41,253 nucleotides of DNA from a virus, in IMG/VR virus record IMGVR_UViG_3300033148_005520, positions 1 to 41,253 of that record, one strand, 5' to 3'. Every line of letters starts with the position of its first letter. The stretch's first letter is position 1. Both the position numbers and the translations under genes were made by a program. The notes beneath the pieces were generated by a model. That model worked only from the letters and a program-made list of their open reading frames with translations, was not told the origin of the DNA and searched no databases. Below are positions 32,277 to 39,037 of this stretch, piece by piece.

Positions 32277-32510
32277 GGTGTCGGCCAGCCATTCAAGCTG
32301 TTCTGCCGTACTTACTATGTCAACAATCAACTTTCGACAGTGCCTACATATCTCACAACCAAATGGCAGGTCATCTATCATTGATGACCAGACAGGCAAA
32401 TACTCGGCCACGATAATTGTAGCACCGCACCAAGTATTAGTCTCGTCACCAGGCCAAGTTTGCTCGTGCATTAAGTGCCATTTTCCTCGCTGTCCTCTTG
32501 CAATAAACAT
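32271..32510 (-). CDS. Cysteine-containing hypothetical protein, 79 aa
   Basis: MFIARGQRGKWHLMHEQTWP begins a compact protein with C28 and FGCEICRHCRKL (CxxCxxC, residues ~51-57), plus two N-terminal His, a likely metal site. SD AAAGGAGA. No family recognised; one of many small zinc-type proteins in this genome. Confidence 0.6.
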   Translation of the reverse strand: MFIARGQRGKWHLMHEQTWPGDETNTWCGATIIVAEYLPVWSSMIDDLPFGCEICRHCRKLIVDIVSTAEQLEWLADTE

Positions 32511-32523
32511 CTCCGTCTCCTTT

Positions 32524-33192
32524 CTAAAACAGGTATATGTTCCTTACCCACGACTGGTCGCGCAGAGCCTTTGTTGGTGGTCGGTGCAGAAGGCACCTGT
32601 CAATCCAGACTTCAGCGGGCTTGCGCTTGCTACTATAGGCTTCAGGGTGTTGGGCACGGTGCCGGTTCTTCCTACTGCCGGTATCAAACACTTGGCGTAA
32701 CTCATACCCAGCAGGCAGGTCAATCAACACCCACGTCCCCCAATGCTGGTCAAGCATAGCTGCTACCCGTGACGATACCTTGCGACCGCTGGCGGTCGTG
32801 TGATTGACACCTGGCTCTCCTGGCCAATAATTCGTAATCCAGGCCAGCTTCCTCGTCGGCGTCACAGTCAGCAGTTTGCGGTAGCCCTGCTCTTGCCAGG
32901 CCTGCAATTCGCCAAACTCACCACGAAGGGCCTTCTTCGCTACTTGACGATAGACAGCAATACTCGTAATTTCTTTACTTGTATCGCCGCCCTTTGTCAA
33001 GTCGGCGGGCAACTCGGCGGGTTCGGCAGGTCTGGGGATAAGCAGCAATGCAAGTATGATAACGGCGGCTACCCCCAGTATCCCCAAGCCAACAACTGCT
33101 ATCATTACCCATTTGACTGTACGAAAGACGCTGCCGAACATATTCAATTCGGCTTCATTTTGCTCTTGGAATGAACTATGTTTCATCATCAT
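32524..33192 (-). CDS. Membrane-anchored 3D-domain protein (putative cell-wall hydrolase)
   Basis: I start it at the first of three consecutive ATGs, behind AAAGGA. Residues ~25-55 contain one transmembrane helix (VMIAVVGLGILGVAAVIILA). Residues ~110-210 match the 3D (three-Asp) double-psi barrel of lytic transglycosylase-like wall enzymes: ITNYWPGEPGVNHTTASG, GTWVLIDLP, FDTGS and WIDRC. The domain acts on peptidoglycan outside the membrane. Two tiny membrane-protein genes are directly coupled upstream. It may aid lysis, block superinfection or remodel the wall; which one is unclear. Confidence 0.7.
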   Translation of the reverse strand: MMMKHSSFQEQNEAELNMFGSVFRTVKWVMIAVVGLGILGVAAVIILALLLIPRPAEPAELPADLTKGGDTSKEITSIAVYRQVAKKALRGEFGELQAWQEQGYRKLLTVTPTRKLAWITNYWPGEPGVNHTTASGRKVSSRVAAMLDQHWGTWVLIDLPAGYELRQVFDTGSRKNRHRAQHPEAYSSKRKPAEVWIDRCLLHRPPTKALRDQSWVRNIYLF

Positions 33193-33326
33193 CCCATCCT
33201 TTCTGCGGCGTCGGCAATCCTTACGAGAAGCCCCAAGAAAAAGCCGAAAAGCAACCAAGGGACTATGCCTCAAAGAATAAACTCCCAGACTGGCATATCA
33301 ATTCTAATCCGTCGTCGTAGCATCAT
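33189..33326 (-). pseudogene. Tiny membrane protein interrupted by an in-frame TGA
   Basis: From ATG behind AAAGGATAAG the frame reads MMLRRRIRIDMPVWEFIL, then TGA (33272-33270), then continues in frame as GIVPWLLFGFFLGLLVRIAD and stops at a TGA that overlaps the start of the 3D-domain gene. The part after TGA is a good transmembrane helix, so the gene was or is a 45-residue membrane protein. Reading TGA as Trp would be structurally harmless, but TGA is a normal stop elsewhere here. Recent nonsense mutation, readthrough, or sequence error are all possible. Confidence 0.5.
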
Positions 33327-33415
33327 CTTATCCTTTCAACGGTCAGCATCAATAGCAGGAGGCTAAGCGCGACTCCACCAATCAGAATTGTGGGGGAGAA
33401 TACCTTCTGGCTCAT
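33323..33415 (-). CDS. Tiny single-span membrane protein, 30 aa
   Basis: MSQKVFSPTILIGGVALSLL then LLMLTVERIR: one predicted helix of about 18 residues with a basic end. TAGGAG lies 6 bases before ATG. It overlaps the end of the upstream 82-aa gene by about 50 bases in another frame and its TGA overlaps the next ATG (ATGATG). First of a coupled chain of membrane proteins. Confidence 0.55.
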   Translation of the reverse strand: MSQKVFSPTILIGGVALSLLLLMLTVERIR

Positions 33416-33611
33416 TTGTTTCTCCTATCTTTTGTAGTCTCCAATCTGTAAACTCGATTGGCTCTAACTTCACTGTTCTTTGTGCTAATGCTTTAGCTCT
33501 TCCTCTCGTAGATGCAACCACTAATTCTGCAAGTGCCCCATCAGAAGGCTCAGGGGGATAGCAATCCAAAAACGGCGGCAATTCCGCAATGCAAAGGTAA
33601 ACGCTATTCAT
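33363..33611 (-). CDS. Hypothetical protein, 82 aa
   Basis: Starts MNSVYLCIAELPPFLDCYPP, with AAAGGA 7 bases upstream; a longer frame has no SD. Pro/Glu-rich with two Cys. No domain recognised. It is coupled by TGATG to the gene before it and overlaps the 30-aa membrane gene after it. Confidence 0.55.
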   Translation of the reverse strand: MNSVYLCIAELPPFLDCYPPEPSDGALAELVVASTRGRAKALAQRTVKLEPIEFTDWRLQKIGETNEPEGILPHNSDWWSRA

Positions 33612-33802
33612 CACCGCGTCCTTTCTTCGGCAGGGCAATCGGGAGTGTCATCGGTGGCATCCTCCTCATCAGGTGCCAATGTTTTCAGGCAAGTAGTCCC
33701 AGCAAGTATCAGGGCTGCTAGACTATCTGTTTCCAGTATCGTTCGTACCATCTCTTCGTCATCGGTAGTGACACACAGGTTAAGTTTATAGTTGGTCATC
33801 AT
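33611..33802 (-). CDS. Small acidic protein, 63 aa
   Basis: MMTNYKLNLCVTTDDEEMVR continues as a helix and a very acidic tail (APDEEDATDDTPD) ending EERTR. SD AAAGGA; start overlaps the previous stop (ATGATG). The acidic tail suggests a DNA-mimic or protein-binding role only in the loosest sense; no function is assigned. Confidence 0.55.
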   Translation of the reverse strand: MMTNYKLNLCVTTDDEEMVRTILETDSLAALILAGTTCLKTLAPDEEDATDDTPDCPAEERTR

Positions 33803-34173
33803 CTCGTCCTTTCTGCGGCGGCGGCCTCCTCGCGGGCCTCTGCAATATAATCGCTGGCCAACATATCGCAGCGCGCACTTGCCAAATCTAACGCCCTTTG
33901 TGTCAATACAAGCATCTTCTTCAACTCGGCGACCCTTGCCTCCAGTGCTTTTATCTGCCCAATATAGTCTTGCTGCATAGCTCTATATCGGTCCTGTTCG
34001 TGCCCCAAGTCAGCAGACATAGCCCGAAGGTCATACTCCAACTCGGCGACGCGGTCGGCCCACTGCTCTAATTCGTGGTATTCCTCACTTGTACAAAGCA
34101 CATAGTCAAAGCCTGTCTCACTATTGAACTTGGATAGTAAGTCTATAACATTTCCCAGCGTAACTTCACTCAT
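33799..34173 (-). CDS. Coiled-coil protein, 124 aa
   Basis: Start chosen at MSEVTLGNVIDLLSKFNSET, behind GGAGGG. Residues ~30-120 are a continuous heptad-type coiled coil (WADRVAELEYDLRAMSADLG, IKALEARVAELKKMLVLTQR), implying a rod-like dimer or trimer. Ends AAAAERTR, part of the repeated junction cassette. No enzyme motif. Confidence 0.6.
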   Translation of the reverse strand: MSEVTLGNVIDLLSKFNSETGFDYVLCTSEEYHELEQWADRVAELEYDLRAMSADLGHEQDRYRAMQQDYIGQIKALEARVAELKKMLVLTQRALDLASARCDMLASDYIAEAREEAAAAERTR

Positions 34174-34519
34174 CTTTGCCCTCCTCCGCCGACCCGTCCA
34201 GCAGGGCGATGACCTTGGCGATGCGAGCACGTTCACTGTCGAGTAGGAAATACGTACCCTCTTCTCGCAACACCGTCAGCAACTCAACCGCCGCGTCCTT
34301 CGCCCGCGCTATTTGAGCATAGTCCTGGCGGAGAAGGTCGGTGGTCAGTTGCAGTAGCCGGCGGGCATCGCAGAGTTTCCGGCTAATAAGGTCTTCGTAG
34401 GAAAACCATTCTCCGCCCACCACTTTACCCCCGTACTGTCCACCCAAGCTGTCTGCCTCCTCCAACATCTCGTCAACATCATCCAGCTTCTCAATATGGT
34501 CTTGCATCTGCTCAGTCAC
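34166..34519 (-). CDS. Helical hypothetical protein with GTG start, 117 aa
   Basis: GGAGG lies 6 bases before a GTG (VTEQMQDHIEKLDDVDEMLE), inside the last codons of the Rad52-like gene; the ATG-initiated longer frame lacks an SD. Acidic helices throughout (LLQLTTDLLRQDYAQIARAK). Coupled to the recombination gene, so it could be an accessory factor, but no family is recognised. Confidence 0.6.
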   Translation of the reverse strand: MTEQMQDHIEKLDDVDEMLEEADSLGGQYGGKVVGGEWFSYEDLISRKLCDARRLLQLTTDLLRQDYAQIARAKDAAVELLTVLREEGTYFLLDSERARIAKVIALLDGSAEEGKDE

Positions 34520-35405
34520 TGGTGGCCTCCTTGATTTTCGCGATTTCCGCCTGGACTTCCGCGACAGTATCCAGCCCTTCTGGGAAGCCGCCAAGCCGTT
34601 TCAGTTCGGCGCGGGCTTTTTCATATTCTCCCCCGCGCACAAGTTTGGCCGCCTCCCTGACCGCCGACAAAATACCCCCCGCGCAATTCCGCGGCAAGTC
34701 CTCCATTCGCGTAACACCCTGCACTTTTTTGTAGTTGCGGAGTGCCCCCTTAATCTGCTCGTGCTGATAATCCACGCCAAGCTCATCGCAAATCTTCTTG
34801 TAGTCGTGTCTGAGCTTTGTCCAACCCGCCGCACCAAGGGTTTTCGGGGCATCAAAGTCCACATCTTTCCCACCGCCATCATCCCAAGCTGGCGTAGCCA
34901 TTTCCTGCACTGCTGGTTTCCCGCGCCGATTGTCACCACCATACAACTCCAGCCCAAAGGGGTCGCCGAGCAGGATACAAGCCCGCTTCATTGCGTCGGT
35001 CTCCGCCTCTTTGACCGCCGCCTCGTGCGCCTGGGCGGGGTTCTTGTAATCAATCCCCTCGCCATAGCCCCAACCGTCACTTGTCCAAGAGTGGCGAAAG
35101 TGTTTCTCCTCATCATTCAAGCGAACAGTGACCTCTACCTGAGCCACATAGCCGACAAGCGTGCCCTCTTGCCCTTTGCTGCCAGTATAAGGCCCATTAT
35201 AGACACACTCCATCTTTATAGTGTGCCGCTCCCAGCCCGCAGGCCCAAAGATGCGGTTCATCTCGCGGATAACATAGTGGCCCTCCACATAACTGAGTTG
35301 CCGCCCTCCCTGCTTCCGCTGCTTAATTTGGATGCGGTCAAGCGACTTCTTCAATTCTTCGGTCTGCCACGGGGTTAGCCCCTGCTCAAGAATGGTCTCG
35401 GTCAT
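34512..35405 (-). CDS. Rad52-family single-strand annealing protein
   Basis: 297 residues. The N-terminal half fits Rad52/Rad22: SYVEGHYVIREMNRIFGPAG (residues ~38-57), beta strands (YVAQVEVTVRLNDEEKHF), then the acidic/basic helix EAAVKEAETDAMKRACILLG and FGLELYGG (~125-150). Such proteins form rings that anneal complementary single strands in phage recombination. The C-terminal half is less ordered with a helical end. GGAGGT precedes the chosen ATG. The ERCC4-like nuclease is encoded nearby and may cooperate. Confidence 0.88.
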   Translation of the reverse strand: MTETILEQGLTPWQTEELKKSLDRIQIKQRKQGGRQLSYVEGHYVIREMNRIFGPAGWERHTIKMECVYNGPYTGSKGQEGTLVGYVAQVEVTVRLNDEEKHFRHSWTSDGWGYGEGIDYKNPAQAHEAAVKEAETDAMKRACILLGDPFGLELYGGDNRRGKPAVQEMATPAWDDGGGKDVDFDAPKTLGAAGWTKLRHDYKKICDELGVDYQHEQIKGALRNYKKVQGVTRMEDLPRNCAGGILSAVREAAKLVRGGEYEKARAELKRLGGFPEGLDTVAEVQAEIAKIKEATSD

Positions 35406-35493
35406 CGCACTACCTCCTTTCAATGATAGACTACCCAAATCGCACAACAGTTAAACTAAGCAGGGGCAGGAAGGTTGGAGGGAGGGGCGGGAG

Positions 35494-35835
35494 CTACCCG
35501 CACTTTGCCCTTCGCTGGCGCGAAGTGGCGACCTTCCTGCCCTGCTTAAGCGTACAATTCTCAGGGATGGCGGCATTGGGAATGTTGGGGAAATCGCGGC
35601 AGGCGGCAGGCCGCAGCGGGTGGTTGTAGATGGCGCATAGCCGCTGGCCCTTTTCGTTGGGCGGCAGTAGGAAGCGGCACTCGCCACCAGTGGCGATAAA
35701 GTGCCCCGTGAGACCCTCCACCCTATCGAGCTTGAAAACCCTGTGGCGCAGCCAAGCGTCACTCCAGTCGGAGCCTCCAATCTTCCTCGTCCCATCCCTA
35801 TCTATGCAGCATTCCCCGCACTTCGCACAGCCCAT
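35494..35835 (-). CDS. YkgJ-family cysteine-cluster protein
   Basis: MGCAKCGECCIDRDGTRKIG shows the CxxCxxCC cluster, with the partner motif CAIYNHPLRPAACRDFP near residue 65-80, the hallmark of YkgJ-type zinc/iron-chelating proteins. GGAGGG sits 8 bases before ATG. 113 residues. Biochemical role of the family is poorly known. It is followed by an 88-base gap before the Rad52-like gene, in which only weak promoter-like text is visible. Confidence 0.8.
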   Translation of the reverse strand: MGCAKCGECCIDRDGTRKIGGSDWSDAWLRHRVFKLDRVEGLTGHFIATGGECRFLLPPNEKGQRLCAIYNHPLRPAACRDFPNIPNAAIPENCTLKQGRKVATSRQRRAKCG

Positions 35836-35845
35836 CTTAGCCCTC

Positions 35846-36103
35846 CTACGCAAGTGGTTCGCTATTAAGCCATTCGTTATGGCGCTTCTCTGTCTCGTCC
35901 CACGCCTCTCGCGTTAAGTCGCCAGTCATTACCCCTTTGGCGATGCGGAGCGCATCAAGAAAGGAGTGGCTTACCGCGTACTGTGTGTCTAAGTATTGAG
36001 CCTCTTCCGACGAGCAAGCATAAACCCCCCTGGGATATATGCCAGCAGTATCGGCCTGCGCCTTCGCAATAAGATAATCTAAAAACTCAAGCTTTGCTTC
36101 CAT
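35846..36103 (-). CDS. Hypothetical protein, 85 aa
   Basis: MEAKLEFLDYLIAKAQADTA, helical and acidic, with strong SD GGAGG. No motif recognised. Only one or two bases separate it from the nuclease gene upstream, so it is in the same operon. Confidence 0.55.
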   Translation of the reverse strand: MEAKLEFLDYLIAKAQADTAGIYPRGVYACSSEEAQYLDTQYAVSHSFLDALRIAKGVMTGDLTREAWDETEKRHNEWLNSEPLA

Positions 36104-36104
36104 C

Positions 36105-36737
36105 TTAGTCCTCCTTCAGAAACTCAAAAGCCCTCGTCCCGACCGTCGGCCCCAGCACTGCCACCAAGTCATAGACATCGCAAGTCCACGCCAGCGGCAG
36201 CCCCATCTCATCGTATATCTTTTGCGCCCGCTTGTGCCCAATGCCTGGTAGCCCCTGCAAAAACCACACCTCGTCGGAGACGGGTTCGTAATTGGTGCGC
36301 GGCCTGATGAGCAGGCTGGTGTGCTCCTGCTGGTAGTAGGCGTCAAGCTCCACAATGCGGGCCGCCGTGTGTAGATGGTCTCTCGTCCGCTGAACCGCCA
36401 CCCCCGCCCGCTGCACAGTGAGAAGCTGGTTTTCCACGCCTGTTAGCGTCCACCCTCTGCGGAACGGGTGCCGCCCATCCTCTTCCCACCGTTCGCGGCT
36501 CTCCACAAGTAGCACCTGTTCGGGCATATCCGCGAGGCGGCGCAATTCGTCGGCAAGCCGCCCATCGTTCGCGCTCGCTATGAGGTCGGCCTCAGTCTTG
36601 CGCTGGATGCCGCAGATACCCTCTCCTACGATGTAGTCCGCACCAATGCCCTCAGGCATAGCATCAATGCGTGTGTCGGCATACTGCTCCAGCACATTCA
36701 GAATATCATCAGGTTCTTGTGGCGACGCGACTATCAC
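36105..36737 (-). CDS. ERCC4/XPF-like nuclease with HhH, GTG start, altered active-site motif
   Basis: Start is GTG (IVASPQEPDDILNVLEQYAD follows) behind GGAG, within the previous gene. Residues ~30-75 are the ERCC4 nuclease core: D34, then IQRKTEADL (44-52), then a helix and QVLLVE. The family's GDXnERKX3D signature reads here with Gln45 in place of the Glu of ERK. Residues ~165-205 hold a helix-hairpin-helix (GLPGIGHKRAQKIYDEM) for DNA binding. XPF/Mus81-type enzymes cut branched DNA. With the Glu missing, activity is uncertain. Confidence 0.8.
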   Translation of the reverse strand: MIVASPQEPDDILNVLEQYADTRIDAMPEGIGADYIVGEGICGIQRKTEADLIASANDGRLADELRRLADMPEQVLLVESRERWEEDGRHPFRRGWTLTGVENQLLTVQRAGVAVQRTRDHLHTAARIVELDAYYQQEHTSLLIRPRTNYEPVSDEVWFLQGLPGIGHKRAQKIYDEMGLPLAWTCDVYDLVAVLGPTVGTRAFEFLKED

Positions 36738-36933
36738 GCTTCTGCTCCTCCCGCGCTTTCTGGTAATCAAACTCCCACTCTGTCGTGCCACAGTGCGGGC
36801 ATCGCTCGGTGTCCGTCCAGCGGTAACCCGTTTCCTCTTCCACGAGGATAGTGAACTCCTCCCCGCACTTAGCGCAAATGACCTCTTCCTCCCAGGCCGA
36901 GTAGCCATAGCCATAGGGCATTGTTCCACTCAT
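36709..36933 (-). CDS. Zinc-ribbon protein, 74 aa
   Basis: MSGTMPYGYGYSAWEEEVIC opens with an aromatic stretch; CAKCGEEF and CPHCGTTEWEF give two CxxC pairs about 24 residues apart, a zinc ribbon. ATG overlaps the upstream TGA, and the C-terminal basic part encodes, in another frame, the start of the nuclease gene. Probably nucleic-acid or protein binding. Confidence 0.65.
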   Translation of the reverse strand: MSGTMPYGYGYSAWEEEVICAKCGEEFTILVEEETGYRWTDTERCPHCGTTEWEFDYQKAREEQKRDSRVATRT

Positions 36934-37097
36934 TTCGCCTCAGCCTCCAAGTCCTTCTCATAAACTCGCACCTGCATATACTTTCGGTTCACAGTCCCGC
37001 AGCGCGGGCAGGTTTGCTCATCATTGAGCCGATAAAAGTCCTGGCACTTCGGGCACCAGATAGCCCACACCGTCTTTTCTTGTTCTTCCCTGCTCAT
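36930..37097 (-). CDS. Zinc-ribbon protein, 55 aa
   Basis: MSREEQEKTVWAIWCPKCQD and CPRCGTVNRKY provide two CxxC pairs separated by 13 residues. Acidic C-terminus, stop overlapping the next start (ATGA). No clear SD is seen; instead a 9-bp hairpin lies just upstream, perhaps bringing the ribosome from the previous gene. Confidence 0.6.
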   Translation of the reverse strand: MSREEQEKTVWAIWCPKCQDFYRLNDEQTCPRCGTVNRKYMQVRVYEKDLEAEAK

Positions 37098-37108
37098 AAC
37101 AGTATCAG

Positions 37109-37132
37109 CTTCGCCCCATCCAAGGAGCGAAG
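37109..37132 (-). other. Intergenic RNA hairpin
   Basis: Minus-strand RNA forms CTTCGCTCC-TTGGAT-GGGGCGAAG, a 9-bp stem with a 6-base loop. The single non-Watson-Crick pair is G-U on this strand and a C-A clash on the other, so selection appears to act on the minus transcript. It lies between the 77-aa and 55-aa genes, with no U-tract; a processing or coupling element is likelier than a terminator. Confidence 0.5.
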
Positions 37133-37141
37133 TTGCTAATG

Positions 37142-37375
37142 CTACTCCTCCGTGGCCTCTTCTTTCGCCGCCTCTGCCCGCTCAATTAGGCGGGTCAGCA
37201 TTGCGGCGGTCTCATTAGCTTGGTCGCGGGCGTGATATAGGTAGATTGTCTTGTGGGTCTGAGCGGCAAGCCCAGCTAATGCTACCACAACCTCGCCCGC
37301 CGTACGAACAGCACGGCAAACATTAAGGTAAACATCGGGCTTCTCAATGTCTTTGGGCTTAGATTTCTTTGCCAC
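37142..37375 (-). CDS. Hypothetical helical protein with GTG start, 77 aa
   Basis: GAGG lies 7-8 bases before GTG. The product (AKKSKPKDIEKPDVYLNVC) has a moderately hydrophobic middle (AGEVVVALAGLAAQ) and a Glu/Ala-rich helical end. No family recognised. The SD lies inside the end of the exported-protein gene, implying coupling. Confidence 0.55.
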   Translation of the reverse strand: MAKKSKPKDIEKPDVYLNVCRAVRTAGEVVVALAGLAAQTHKTIYLYHARDQANETAAMLTRLIERAEAAKEEATEE

Positions 37376-37376
37376 T

Positions 37377-37742
37377 TTATTTCACCTCCCAGCTTCGTCC
37401 AACCCCGAACTCCCAGCCCCATTCGCTGGCTGTCCAGTTATAACCGTACCCACCCCAGCCGAAGTTGACCTGCTCCAGCACGGGGAAGTCCAGGTCAACG
37501 CCGATGTTCACACCACCACCGACCGCAACGGCCTCGGTGCCCAGGGCTACCAGAGGCCCCAAGCTAACCTCATACTCGGTCAGGGACAGAAGCGGCCAAT
37601 ATGCCGCGCCGCCCATACCGATTGTCCCGCCGATGCCAGAAACTTGCAGCTTCTTAGCCTTCAAGCTAATATCACTGGCACTGCAAAGAGACAGAGTAAG
37701 CGCCAACAGAACGACTACCGCAACTACCGTAATGGGTCTCAT
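37377..37742 (-). CDS. Exported beta-rich protein with signal peptide, 121 aa
   Basis: MRPITVVAVVVLLALTLSLC plus SAS fits a Sec signal with cleavage after CSA (residue ~22). The mature part alternates Gly and hydrophobic/aromatic residues (TEYEVSLGPLVALGTEAVAV, FGWGGYGYNWTASEWGWEFG) and ends in a charged strand, like small surface or barrel-type beta proteins. Strong SD AAAGGAGG. Export to the cell surface suggests superinfection exclusion or lysis support; neither is shown. Confidence 0.7.
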   Translation of the reverse strand: MRPITVVAVVVLLALTLSLCSASDISLKAKKLQVSGIGGTIGMGGAAYWPLLSLTEYEVSLGPLVALGTEAVAVGGGVNIGVDLDFPVLEQVNFGWGGYGYNWTASEWGWEFGVGRSWEVK

Positions 37743-37784
37743 TGTCTACCTCCTTTCGTTTGGTACAGTCTACCCATTCCCGCT

Positions 37785-38075
37785 TCAAAGTAAACGCTTC
37801 GCTGCTTTGTGACTGGTGTACAACCCTTGGCTACCGAGAAAGCCCACAATCGCGGCAGCAAACCACTTTTGCCAACTAAAATCTCCTGCATTCTGAACAG
37901 CCGCCACAACCAGGCTCCAAACCACCGCGTGGACATAATACCGCATCTTATCCTCCTGATATTCCATCCCCTTGGCAGCCGTGCACCGCTTAATGGCCCA
38001 GACGATGCCGAATGTGACAAAGGCCACAATCATTGCCTGCTGTTCCATTGTCAGCGACGCCAGAAAGTCAAGCAT
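37785..38075 (-). CDS. Holin-like membrane protein, 96 aa
   Basis: Start at MLDFLASLTMEQQAM behind GGGAGG; longer in-frame starts lie inside the previous gene. Three hydrophobic helices: AMIVAFVTFGIVWAI (~15-30), YYVHAVVWSLVVAAV (~48-65), WFAAAIVGFLGSQGLY (~73-88), then a basic tail (SHKAAKRLL). Size, spans and charged end match holins, which would release the amidase encoded at 11.8 kb on the other strand. No test of this from sequence alone. Confidence 0.65.
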   Translation of the reverse strand: MLDFLASLTMEQQAMIVAFVTFGIVWAIKRCTAAKGMEYQEDKMRYYVHAVVWSLVVAAVQNAGDFSWQKWFAAAIVGFLGSQGLYTSHKAAKRLL

Positions 38076-38328
38076 TTTTTTCACCTCCCTTGTTAGCATT
38101 TTGTTCCTCAATGGTCGCCAGCACTTCATCAGGCCATCGGCCCTTGCCTGCGCGGGTGCAATCGGGGCAGATGCCCCTTCCCGAAAAAGGCCCAGTTGGA
38201 ATAGACGAAGGCTTGCCATCATAATCCCGCCACTCGTGCCCCCCAAAATACTGACCGCAAAGTGGACAAGGAAGCCAAAAATAACCGTGTAAATATGCGT
38301 ACAGCCTATTGTAGGTTCTATCTTTCAT
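38068..38328 (-). CDS. CxxC zinc-binding protein, 86 aa
   Basis: CPLCGQYFGGHEW (residues ~21-33) and CPDC (~54-57) form a zinc site, with His between, flanked by aromatic residues at the N-terminus (YNRLYAYLHGYFWLP). Resembles small phage zinc proteins of unknown role. GGAG is 9 bases before ATG. Overlaps the holin-like gene by 8 bases. Confidence 0.65.
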   Translation of the reverse strand: MKDRTYNRLYAYLHGYFWLPCPLCGQYFGGHEWRDYDGKPSSIPTGPFSGRGICPDCTRAGKGRWPDEVLATIEEQNANKGGEKNA

Positions 38329-39034
38329 TTGTTATCACTCCGCCATTATCGACAATCGAAAGCAGTCTCTTCAAGAACCACTGTGCTTTCTTCAAATCCT
38401 CCACGCCTCCCTTGTGTCGCCAACGCACGATATACTTCAGCACTTGCGCCTCGTGAAACGGCAAGCCCAGTCCCTCAATGGCCTCAATGCACTCCATCTT
38501 ACCCTGTGTGTAGTGCGACGGGTGATTTATGGCATTGGGGCCTCGCTCTCCAAAATGGGCGGTCTCCGCCCACAATGCTCCAACAGTGGTTTGGTTTGGG
38601 TAAGTACCCACAACCACGTCATCGGGAAGATAGCCAGCATCTTGAACTGCGGGGTTTTGCACCACTTCGGCCTCGTCTTTCTCGGTGGGTTTTGCCACAG
38701 TTAGGTCGGGCACATCCTTTAGTGCATAATATCTGTCAAGCCCCAGAATATCGGCTTGGCGTAGTTCGGCCCGCGCTCCTTCGCTTCGCTGCCAGCCCAG
38801 TAGCATAAGGATAGCGTCACAATACTTCAGCCACTCAAGGTCGGTCTCCAGATATACTTCGCGCTTAATATCGGGAAACTGTACTTCAAAGTCATAGGTC
38901 ATCATATGGGGACAAAATGGTGCCCAGCCTTTGCGATAAAGTGTGGCTGCCGCCTCCGCTGCGCGTATGGTATTGAGGCGTTTTTCTTTCTGGTCGTCAT
39001 TCTCATACGGGCCAGCAATGTATATTCTTTTCAT
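38318..39034 (-). CDS. DUF4406-DUF3310 fusion (nucleoside 2-deoxyribosyltransferase-like plus nucleotide kinase-like)
   Basis: Residues ~1-110: MKRIYIAGPY, an FCPHMM loop and DAILMLLGWQRSEGA match DUF4406, related to nucleoside 2-deoxyribosyltransferases (Rossmann-like). Residues ~165-230: INHPSHYTQGKMECIEAIEG, VLKYIVRWRHKGG and DLKKAQWFL match DUF3310, a common phage domain next to nucleotide metabolism. The two are usually separate; here an acidic linker joins them. Base or nucleotide handling, perhaps for modified DNA or nucleotide salvage, is inferred. Confidence 0.85.
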   Translation of the reverse strand: MKRIYIAGPYENDDQKEKRLNTIRAAEAAATLYRKGWAPFCPHMMTYDFEVQFPDIKREVYLETDLEWLKYCDAILMLLGWQRSEGARAELRQADILGLDRYYALKDVPDLTVAKPTEKDEAEVVQNPAVQDAGYLPDDVVVGTYPNQTTVGALWAETAHFGERGPNAINHPSHYTQGKMECIEAIEGLGLPFHEAQVLKYIVRWRHKGGVEDLKKAQWFLKRLLSIVDNGGVITNER

Positions 39035-39037
39035 TAT

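Noticed and set aside
31641-32384. 247-codon plus-strand frame opposite the small minus genes
   Set aside because: No SD, runs against two genes with good SDs, composition of a shadow frame.
33189-33326. Genome-wide recoding of TGA to Trp
   Set aside because: TGA ends many genes at meaningful overlaps (ATGA, TGATG), and reading through would extend them into out-of-context sequence.
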